Source: Pseudo-nitzschia pungens
Taxonomy: Eukaryota; Bacillariophyta; Bacillariophyceae; Bacillariales; Bacillariaceae
Direction of reading: 5' to 3'
DNA length: 64,000 nucleotides
Assembly (NCBI GenBank): GCA_037355855.1
Contig: CM074763.1
Span: 4,712,001-4,776,000 of the forward strand
In this document: positions 34,165 to 42,464 of the stretch, piece after piece
Layout of the letters: every line of letters starts with the position of its first letter
Numbering within the stretch: the stretch's first letter is position 1
The notes under the pieces: generated by a model
Databases searched by the model: none
What the model saw: only the letters and a program-made list of their open reading frames with translations
What the model was told of the DNA's origin: nothing
Position numbers and translations under genes: made by a program

Positions 34165-34998
34165 AATGAATCCCGAGTAACCTTACGAAGTACAGTACGA
34201 AGTAATCTTAGTTACGAAGTACAGTAAGGCTACCGGTAGTAGTACCGTAGTAGTTAGTGCAGAACCTTGACGTATCCCGAGCAGTTCGTGAATAAATTAT
34301 CCGTAGTACAGTAGTAGAAACAAGCGATCGCTGTCCAAGAATAAATAAATAATAAGAGATTATTATTGGTAAGCCTTATCTAAACAGTATCTGACACCTC
34401 TCTTTACGATTTGCGTGCACTTTTAATCCTTACGGTCCCTTTCTCTGACACAATATCGTAAGTGCTTGAGATTAATTATTAACCAATCAAATTCAACTGA
34501 GAAGAATACTTTCAAAGAAACAAATTTGCTGACACAGAAACAAACTCCTTATGTATTAAGAAACAAACAACTCTATATGTAGTAAGAAACAAACACTGTT
34601 TAAAAAGAAACACATAAATTTCGATTCGATTCGAAATGCCGAAACGCAAAGACGACCAAAACACAGCAACAAAAAGAACAAACACATAAATTTAAATTTT
34701 GAAACAACGACAACAACCACAACAAGTATAGCAGCTAAAAACACCCATTACCCTCAACAAAAACATTCCCCTTTGTCTCCAGCAAGCAAACCTCCAACAA
34801 ACAAGAAGGGAAACGCAACGAAATGCCGCAACGGAACGCAGCAACGGAACACAGCAACGGAACGCAGCAACGGAACGCAGCAACGGAACGCAGCAACGGA
34901 ACGCAGCAACGGAACGAAAGAGACAAAACACACACTACTAGTACTATGTAACTTGTAAGAAACATGCAAATCGTCATCTACTAATTGTTTGTGGAACG

Positions 34999-35211
34999 TT
35001 AGAGTGTTTGAAGAATTTGGTTGTTGTTTTGCACGATCTGCTGTTGTTGTCGTGGTCTTGCAACCCGCGGATTCCATGTCTGCGGACGAAACGATTTTGC
35101 CTTCTGCAGATGGATGTGGAGTGTTGAAAGGGTCTTCTTCTCCGCTGTCATGAACGCATCACCTTCTTCCAGCACTGCCTCCAATGATTCCCCAGCAGCA
35201 ACTTGACGCTT
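34999..35211 (-). pseudogene. Possible captured coding fragment inside the fold-back element
   Basis: On the minus strand an open stretch reads KRQVAAGESLEAVLEEGDAF followed by MTAEKKTLSTLHIHLQKAKS, of ordinary amino-acid composition between two simple-sequence blocks. It has no start of its own and ends at a TAA at 34999. No family recognised; it may be a gene piece picked up by the element or chance. Confidence 0.25.
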
Positions 35212-35224
35212 TGCTGCTGTCCCC

Positions 35225-35560
35225 TCCTGTATATTGACGCTTTGCTGCTGTCCCCCTGTAACGGTATATTGTCATTTTGCCATTGCTTGCTGCTCCCCCC
35301 TGTACTGGTGTTTATGGTATCTCTTTACAGTACAAAAACAACACGTCAACCTAGCAAAACCCAATACATTATTCGCTGCTCGCTGCTGTTTGCTGTATAT
35401 CGACGCGTTGCTGCTGCTTGCTGTCCCCCCTGTATTATCGACGCGTTGCTGCTTGCTGTCCCCCCCCTATATATCGACGCATTGCTGTTTGCTGCTTGTT
35501 ACTTGCTGTCCCCCCCTCTTGTATTATCGACGTGTTGCTGCTTGCTGTCCCCCCAACGTC
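35225..35560 (+). repeat. TATTATCGACGCGTTGCTG satellite, block 1
   Basis: Degenerate copies of the ~35-bp unit (TGTATTATCGACGCGTTGCT followed by GCTTGCTGTCCCCCC) that fills 58650-61612. Located in the loop of the fold-back element. Confidence 0.75.
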
Positions 35561-35867
35561 GATCAATAGAAGCAGCAGCAGCAGGAAGGTTGATCCTGTT
35601 TTGGATGTTTGCTTGCTGGAGACAAAGGGGAGTGTTTTTGTTGAGGGTAATGGGTGTTTTTAGCTGCTGTACTTGTTGTGGTTGTTGTTGTTGTTGTTGT
35701 CGTTGTTTCGAAATTTAAATTTATGTGTTTGTTCTTTTTGTTGCTGTGTGTAATCGAAATTTATGTGTTTGCTATTTTTGTTGCTGTTTGCCCCCCCCCC
35801 CCCCCGGTGGAGTTGTAGTAGAAACAGTGTTTGTTTCTAGAGTGAATAGTTTGTTTCTTGTGTGTCC

Positions 35868-36229
35868 TAACTCTGAACTCGGGCATGCCCTTGGTTCTTC
35901 TTCTTGTCTCTTATCAAAACACTACTTCGTACGAAATAAGAAGTCCCTATTAACTCGTACTAATTATACGCTGATACAGTAATCAATAAGTGTACTTATT
36001 AATTGTAGGAGTATCAATAAGTTAACTTATTAATTACTGCTTTTATAAAGCGCGCACGCACATGTATCTGACACAGGAGCCATGTATCTGACACACGAAA
36101 AGTTTTTGGTAAATATAATACTTACGTACTACTATTATCAAGATTTAGCATTTATCAGATTCTTCCTGTTGCAATCCAGTGGGGCAGGAACAAGGATCCT
36201 AGAGACTTTGTGATTGCAAAAAAAGAGGG
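35868..36229. other. Host spacer before the LINE insertion
   Basis: AT-rich, with TTAATTGTAGGAGTATCAAT and AAGTTAACTTATTAATTACT near 35995-36045. No gene. Confidence 0.5.
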
Positions 36230-36551
36230 AAGCGTCTGACTTGATTGAATAATAATAATAATATACGTATTTAAATAACTTTAATCACCAAAGGTGAAAC
36301 AAAATTACTCAGTCTGTAACCAGACTTTAACGTCGCCTCCATCATAGAGTCAGGACCCCAAGTGGCAGAACGACAAATTTTCAAACAAACCTTGAACATC
36401 AAGCAGGGAAAAGGACAAACAAGTCCCACAAAAGAGGGAATTGAGATAAAGTGAAATGGGAATGAAGATATTGGGATAAGATCCAGTATCAAAAGGGATG
36501 GGACAGGATAAGAAGCAGGAACAGAAGACAAAACCAAGGTACAAAGTGTAA

Positions 36552-39500
36552 TCAACCCTGAGGTCCAGTAAGCCAGGCTCTGAGAAGAGCAGCCTCTTGT
36601 TGGTATGGCTGCACTGGTGGGACAGGCGCTGCATACTGCTTCCTTGCAAGGTGGATGGTTGCAAGCCACTGCCGCTTGGCAGTCAGGGTGTAACCTTGTA
36701 GGACTTGGAAAGGGGTTTGTAAAAGGGAGTGTGACTGGGGAAGTGCACCAGCTGCACCAATTGCCAATTCAGAGGTGATGGAAGCATCAAGAGATTGGTG
36801 TTGTTCAGCATCAAGGGTACCCCCAGGACCATGGAGTCGTTCATTCCTATAAGTCCAAAGATCCCAGGAGGTAAGAAAGAACTGATGGATGATAGCTGTA
36901 GCCCAACGTTTGGGAGAGCGCTTGCTTCCAATGTGGGAGTAGTAGTCAGCCTGGATTTGATACCAGCGAGGAGACCACCTACCAAGAAGCCAGTTGTGCC
37001 AACCAATAGTCCTCTGTGCCCTGACAGCAGAAGCAATTGCAAGGGAGTAGGATGATGGATAAATTCTCTGGCCCTTCCGAACTCTTGTGAGAAGATCCAC
37101 AATGGCAGCAACCAATGATGGATCAGTTTGTTCAACTTCAAGCCTCTTCTGCAGTGGTCCCGTGAAGGCCGACACACTGTGCCTGACAGCCCCAGGATCC
37201 TTGCAGGAGAGCACATGAGAAACCTTCTCGTTGTCTGCATCACACAATGGGCACCTGGAGTGATCCTGATACTGGTAGTGAAGTAGTTGGTTGCCAACAC
37301 CAATGCATCCAGAAGCAAACTTGACAAACCACCTTTGCATGCCAGGAGGGAGTCGCTTGAAGGCAGACAGATGGGCACACCAATGGATGGAACCCAAAAC
37401 AGGTTGTGGAATGGGGATATCATGGTGGGTCTGCCAATATTTAAGAAGAGGAGGACCAGAAATGGCAACATGCAGAGCATTCTGATCAAACCTTGAACAC
37501 TTGCATCCATTGAGAGAAAATGCCCAGGGCTCAAACACAAGTCTGGGATAGTGATGGGCAGAAGCTCTATGGACAGAGAGAAATGCCTTGGCCATGCTGT
37601 CAGCCTGATGATTGCGAAGTGCCCACCAATCAAGAAAGATTCCAGATTGATGGCCCTGAACCCACTGAAAGTGCACAGAGATTGGCAGGGCAGAAATCAT
37701 GTTTCTGATGACATAAACATAATCAAAAGACTTTTGGGAAATAACCAATGGCCAAGATCCTTGAGCCTGTTTGAGAGCTGTGTCACCATCCAGAGCAATG
37801 GTGATAGAGCCAGAAGCAATATCAAAGATACTCACCAGAGCAGTGCAACAGGTGAGAACCCCAATGATACCTGCCAGTTCACTCCTATAGGATGACTGAT
37901 CCTCAGGGGATCCACTGACAAAATTACAGCCAGTGAGGAACAATGAAGCAGACTTGGTGGAGGTATTGGGTGACAGGATGAAAGCAGAAGTTCCTCTGAG
38001 AAGTTCCGGATCAAATGAACCATCGCAGACAGCACTGGCAGTACCACTCTGGATAGCATCAACAATGTGCTGACAGCCAGCCTGTGGTAGGGAATATTTG
38101 TGGAGAAGTACCCTTGGAGACGCACAGAGTGCGTCAAAGGCATCTGCCGGGGAGTCTGGAAGAGAATCAAATGGATTGTACTCCAGAGGATCCTTGTCAG
38201 GAGGTTCAGAAACAAAGGCTGAAGACCCGACAACGCGGACAACTTGGCCACAAATAACAGGGCAGACAAGCACATCAGCGCAGGCTGGTTTGTCAGAAAG
38301 GATTTCAGCAGTGACCCTGTATCTGCCCCTGCCCTGGGAGGTGCTCACAGTCCAGCCAGTAGAAGTTTTGAAGAATATTCTGTTGGTGGATGGAGACAAA
38401 AACCAAGGCCAAAGAGAAGCTGTCTGGGGAGAGAGCCAAGGCCCAAGATGAAAAGAAGGAGCTAGTGCCCTGGCTGCAGGGGGTGGACAAGGGGGAAGAA
38501 AACAGGTCTGAAGTGCCTTAGTCCATAAGCGCTTTGCTGCTGGAGGCCAAGATGGAGGACATCTCGGCCAGTCAAGATGATCCCTCAAGTGATTGGAGGA
38601 TATCAGCTGGAAAGCCATGGGAGAGAGTCTCTTCCCATCTGGAGTACAAATGTCAGCAAGGGAGATAGCCTTGAGTGACATGCGCATGTGATTCAAGAGG
38701 GACAAGTCAGCACCTCTGAAGCCAGCGTTGACAAAGGCTTGCATGAGATAGCAGTCATTGGAACGTAGCAGGGGAAGATCTGGGAAGTCTTCAAACAAGC
38801 TCACAGGGTGAACAGAGAAAAACTTCCACACATGTTTGTACCAGCAAGGAGTGACATAGGAAGCAAAAGGATGATATGGTGTGACACCAAGATGGAGAGG
38901 AATGCCAAGTTCGAGCCGTAGAGACTCAGCAGTTAGCCTGAGAATCCTACCAGTTTGGGAGGACCTGACAGATTCCTGAAAGAGGGTGGCAATATGACTG
39001 AACTCTTGGAGGAGGTAGGGGTGAATGAAACCAAAGCCTTGATAGAGGGAAGGACCATAGAACACATGTCTGGGAAATGTCCGTGACATCCCTGCTTTAT
39101 TCAGCACAGGAACAAGAGCTGGGTGAATTATCTTAGTCCAAGTGGCCTCATCAAGTTGCGTGACAGGCATGGGGTATTCAACAGACTTCATGAAAGAATA
39201 CTTGAATGTGTAGAGGGATGCCCTCTTCTCACACTTGGAAGCCTTGAGCTGAGAGCCAAAAGACTGAGACTGTGACTTCATGTGAGCAATCTGTGCTTCC
39301 TCATTGCCATCCATGGAGATAAAAACCCCAAGGGTCTTGTCAGCATGGTCAACTTCAAAACGATCCAGGGTAGCGCGATTGCCATTCTTATCAGCAACAG
39401 AGAAGTCACCGGGCATGTCAGCAATGGAGCGATAGTCCCAACCGGATCCATTCCATTTGAAATCAATCAAATAACAGAAGGATTTGGCAGGTTCAATCGC

Positions 39501-42464
39501 ACCACCAGTGGCAATAATCCCACCAGCCCATCGGTCAAGAGCTCCCTGAAAATCAACAGCCAATTCCTCACCAGATGTGGAGGAATCAGAGCCAGCACAA
39601 AACAAATCTGTGTCATCCACAAAGGCAAAACCCACAAGAGAAACCAGTTGCAATGACAAAGAAGTGATAAGATGGACACCATGTCCAGCCTGTTGCATCA
39701 TTCGGAAGACAATGGTTGACACCAAAGCCCAAAGAGTTGGACCAATACCATTGCCTTGGCCACAACCACTGAGAGGAACAGGTTCATCACCATACACAGG
39801 ACCTGACCGACCAAAACCAGTTTTGATGTGGTGCTTAGCATGTTGCAGAGTAGACAGAAGAACTTCACACACATGTGCAGGAACACCAAAGCTCTGGAGA
39901 GTGAGACCTGCAATGGGATGAGAGATTCTATCATAACAGCCCTTGGCATCATTCATAGCAACAGCACCGGATCTGCGCTTCTGCCTCAACACATCACAGA
40001 TGAGCTTCTTGTTCAAGCAGGTGTTGATGGCCTTGTGGTGTTTCCTGCTTCCATGTTGATCAACCGCCACTGCATTGGCACGTTCAGCATGGGCAAGAAT
40101 GCGTCTGCCAATCATCTTGTTGTTGATTTGGAACTCAGGAGACATCAACTGGATGAGTCTCATCTTATCCACTCTATATTCACCAGGTTTCTTGAATATC
40201 TCAACATCCGTGATGACCTGCCAGGCAGAAGGAGAGAAGCCAACAATCAATGGGACGGATCTCAGTAGAGTGTCAAACTTGTTCAACCGGGGATCCAGGG
40301 CAAAAGCCTTGTGGTGGGCAAAACTCAAACAAGAAGGTTCACTTGCTGTGCGTTCCCTCTGGTGTTTCCAGGCAGCAGCATTGTCAGCTGGACACACTGA
40401 ATAGTCAAAGGGAGGCAAACTCAGAATAGAGGCAGGGACTTTGAGACAAGAAAGAAATTCAGACAGGTATTTGTCAGTGGCAGGAGGAGGATTATATGTG
40501 CCATCAAGAACTTGAGCAGAAGCATGGGCTGTGCCGAGGTAGCCAAAATCTTGAATGAAGGAGGGAGTCATGGAGGGAGTGCCAAGACACTGCTGTTGAC
40601 GCCGGACATTGGATTCAGCCATAGCTGGAACCATAGTGGACTGGGACTCCAAGACCTGTTCAGCACCATCAGGGCCAACTGCAATAGCTCTCAAGACAGC
40701 TGACTTGTTGACACGTCCCCGAATAGACCTAGCAGCAAGGCCAAGCTCTCTTTGAAGACGTTCCCTGCGCATCCTGGCACGAATCTGGGAAGCATTCTGG
40801 TTGTGAGGTTTGCCTTCAGCAAGAAGTGCATCCACCAGGCCTTGATTGAAGGAGTCTCTCCAAGAGGGGGCCAATTTTTTCACTGCCCGGTATTGCCTGT
40901 AAGCTTGTTTCAGGTGGAGGACAGCACTGGAAAGATCACAGTGTTCTCCTTTGTAGAGAGAAAGCTTGCATGCCAGCCTTTTCAAAACAGTATGACTGGT
41001 GGACACACCCTGTCTCAGCTTAACAACACGCCGCCAAAAGTCAATTGTATCACGATAGACTTGCAGCTTCGGGGACCATGGAACCAGACCAGCGCTTGTG
41101 TGGCAAAGGTTTTGTTCAACAGAGAGCCTGAGAGAGGTGGAGGTTTCATGGAGGACTTCATATGTGGTGATGAGATCAGCGCGCACAGAAATATCCCCAG
41201 ACTGAAACTGAGCCAGGAGGTGTTCCAGCTTAGCTTGGAGAGAAAACACTCCAGCCTTGAGAAAGCTGTGCCTGACACGCTTGAAATACCGTTGGCGCAG
41301 ATGAGGGTGGGAGGACTGGAGTTTGGAATGAGAGAAGCTCACGGGAGGTGGCAGGTGTTTGCCCATGAGGCTGCAATTACAGACTTCAATCCAAAGCATT
41401 CTGTGGTCCGATTCCATACCATAGGCGCCACCAAAGGGACAATACCCAGCCCTGAGAACATCAACATTCTCAGAGACCCAAATGGCATCAATTGGTGTTC
41501 TGGTAGTGTTGCGGTTGTGAGTGGCAGGAGGAGAAGACTGACTATGAAGGGTAAGAATGGCATCTCTGAAACCAAGAGCCTTGAGCTCAAAAGACAAGCC
41601 ATCAGTCCGAACATCAGCATTTTGATCAATCCCAAGAATGACCTGGTCACCTGCACCCAGACAGACCTGAAGGGCAGCAGTCAAATCCCTGTGAAAGAGA
41701 ATGCATGGGTTGGGACTGAAAATATTTTCAGCTGCTTGAAAGTATCGGTACTGTTGATTCCAGACGGAACCAAGGTCCCTGGCATTTTCAACAGGGCAGT
41801 AAGCAGAAAACATAGTGACAGTGTAACCATCCCTGCCCTGAAACTTGACAAAGGACCATCTCCCAAGACCAGAAGGATCAGCCCCATGGGCAATCTTGTG
41901 GGAACTGAACAGTTGATCAATGGAAAACCCTGTACCACCAGGCTGAAGCCATGAACAGTCAGAAGCTTCATGCTTGTTGTTGGCAAGGTAGGAAAAACTT
42001 GAGGGACTGATATTCTTCATGCGCCGATTGAAAAGATCACATGGCAGGAGTTTGGATTCATTCAAACAATGTTCAGCAAAAAGAGCCACACTGGCATTGC
42101 TCTTGACAAATTGACGGGAGTTGTGCTTGGACATGGACATAAAGGCAGCTCTGCGCTGTGGTCCAATGTTTTGGAAAGTGATGATGGTGGAGTTAGAGGA
42201 TGGAGCTTGAGGGAAGGAGTGACCAAAACTGTCAGAATCCTTAGCAGCAAGAGAGTCTCCATGAAGAGTTAATTGGACAAACTGAGAGACAGGGGAAGAG
42301 GCGGAGGAGGAAAAGGGAGAAACAGTAGAAGCATTGATAGGATTTGGAGTGGAAGGCATCCCATCAAACCTCATACCAGAAGAGCTAACCATGATCAGAA
42401 GGAAACCCAGTCTGTCGCAGGGATGGAAGAGTTGCCGGAGCTGATTTGGTGGAAACATTGGCAT
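36552..42464 (-). CDS. LINE ORF2: endonuclease, reverse transcriptase, RNase H (1970 aa)
   Basis: One intact frame from ATG 42464. An APE-type endonuclease fills about residues 95-360 (ITFQNIG, FAEHCLN, FSAYCPV, GIDQNAD, TPIDAIW, ESDHRMLW). The reverse transcriptase is near 700-1000, with AMNDAKGCYDRISH, GCGQGNGIGP and the catalytic FAFVDDTD near 946. An RNase H domain is near 1478-1625 (AVCDGSFD, SSYRSELAG, IALDGDTAL, NHQADSMAKAF: all four acidic positions present). A C-terminal CPLCDADNEKVSHVLSC finger lies near 1740. Endonuclease-RT-RNase H order puts it in the APE-type LINEs with RNase H (I/Tad/R1-like range). With no stop or frameshift, it could encode an active enzyme. The first ATG overlaps ORF1. 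Confidence 0.93.
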   Translation of the reverse strand: MPMFPPNQLRQLFHPCDRLGFLLIMVSSSGMRFDGMPSTPNPINASTVSPFSSSASSPVSQFVQLTLHGDSLAAKDSDSFGHSFPQAPSSNSTIITFQNIGPQRRAAFMSMSKHNSRQFVKSNASVALFAEHCLNESKLLPCDLFNRRMKNISPSSFSYLANNKHEASDCSWLQPGGTGFSIDQLFSSHKIAHGADPSGLGRWSFVKFQGRDGYTVTMFSAYCPVENARDLGSVWNQQYRYFQAAENIFSPNPCILFHRDLTAALQVCLGAGDQVILGIDQNADVRTDGLSFELKALGFRDAILTLHSQSSPPATHNRNTTRTPIDAIWVSENVDVLRAGYCPFGGAYGMESDHRMLWIEVCNCSLMGKHLPPPVSFSHSKLQSSHPHLRQRYFKRVRHSFLKAGVFSLQAKLEHLLAQFQSGDISVRADLITTYEVLHETSTSLRLSVEQNLCHTSAGLVPWSPKLQVYRDTIDFWRRVVKLRQGVSTSHTVLKRLACKLSLYKGEHCDLSSAVLHLKQAYRQYRAVKKLAPSWRDSFNQGLVDALLAEGKPHNQNASQIRARMRRERLQRELGLAARSIRGRVNKSAVLRAIAVGPDGAEQVLESQSTMVPAMAESNVRRQQQCLGTPSMTPSFIQDFGYLGTAHASAQVLDGTYNPPPATDKYLSEFLSCLKVPASILSLPPFDYSVCPADNAAAWKHQRERTASEPSCLSFAHHKAFALDPRLNKFDTLLRSVPLIVGFSPSAWQVITDVEIFKKPGEYRVDKMRLIQLMSPEFQINNKMIGRRILAHAERANAVAVDQHGSRKHHKAINTCLNKKLICDVLRQKRRSGAVAMNDAKGCYDRISHPIAGLTLQSFGVPAHVCEVLLSTLQHAKHHIKTGFGRSGPVYGDEPVPLSGCGQGNGIGPTLWALVSTIVFRMMQQAGHGVHLITSLSLQLVSLVGFAFVDDTDLFCAGSDSSTSGEELAVDFQGALDRWAGGIIATGGAIEPAKSFCYLIDFKWNGSGWDYRSIADMPGDFSVADKNGNRATLDRFEVDHADKTLGVFISMDGNEEAQIAHMKSQSQSFGSQLKASKCEKRASLYTFKYSFMKSVEYPMPVTQLDEATWTKIIHPALVPVLNKAGMSRTFPRHVFYGPSLYQGFGFIHPYLLQEFSHIATLFQESVRSSQTGRILRLTAESLRLELGIPLHLGVTPYHPFASYVTPCWYKHVWKFFSVHPVSLFEDFPDLPLLRSNDCYLMQAFVNAGFRGADLSLLNHMRMSLKAISLADICTPDGKRLSPMAFQLISSNHLRDHLDWPRCPPSWPPAAKRLWTKALQTCFLPPCPPPAARALAPSFHLGPWLSPQTASLWPWFLSPSTNRIFFKTSTGWTVSTSQGRGRYRVTAEILSDKPACADVLVCPVICGQVVRVVGSSAFVSEPPDKDPLEYNPFDSLPDSPADAFDALCASPRVLLHKYSLPQAGCQHIVDAIQSGTASAVCDGSFDPELLRGTSAFILSPNTSTKSASLFLTGCNFVSGSPEDQSSYRSELAGIIGVLTCCTALVSIFDIASGSITIALDGDTALKQAQGSWPLVISQKSFDYVYVIRNMISALPISVHFQWVQGHQSGIFLDWWALRNHQADSMAKAFLSVHRASAHHYPRLVFEPWAFSLNGCKCSRFDQNALHVAISGPPLLKYWQTHHDIPIPQPVLGSIHWCAHLSAFKRLPPGMQRWFVKFASGCIGVGNQLLHYQYQDHSRCPLCDADNEKVSHVLSCKDPGAVRHSVSAFTGPLQKRLEVEQTDPSLVAAIVDLLTRVRKGQRIYPSSYSLAIASAVRAQRTIGWHNWLLGRWSPRWYQIQADYYSHIGSKRSPKRWATAIIHQFFLTSWDLWTYRNERLHGPGGTLDAEQHQSLDASITSELAIGAAGALPQSHSLLQTPFQVLQGYTLTAKRQWLATIHLARKQYAAPVPPVQPYQQEAALLRAWLTGPQG

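Larger units (their letters stand above)
34531..35867. mobile_element. Fold-back element, long imperfect inverted arms around tandem repeats
   Basis: Left arm 34664-34790 and right arm 35608-35749 are inverted copies with only two differences over their innermost 65 bp. The arms continue outward with gaps to 34531 and 35867 (AAACAGTGTTTGTTTCT and AGTTTGTTTCTTGTG pair with the left end). The loop holds a GCAACGGAAC array (34815-34917), a short coding-like stretch (34999-35211) and a block of the TATTATCGACG satellite (35225-35560). A poly-C run at 35786-35805 interrupts the right arm. No transposase. Confidence 0.7.

Noticed and set aside
34692..35077. FRCCVPLLRSVAA repeat frames
   Set aside because: Translations of the GCAACGGAAC array in the fold-back element, open in more than one frame.
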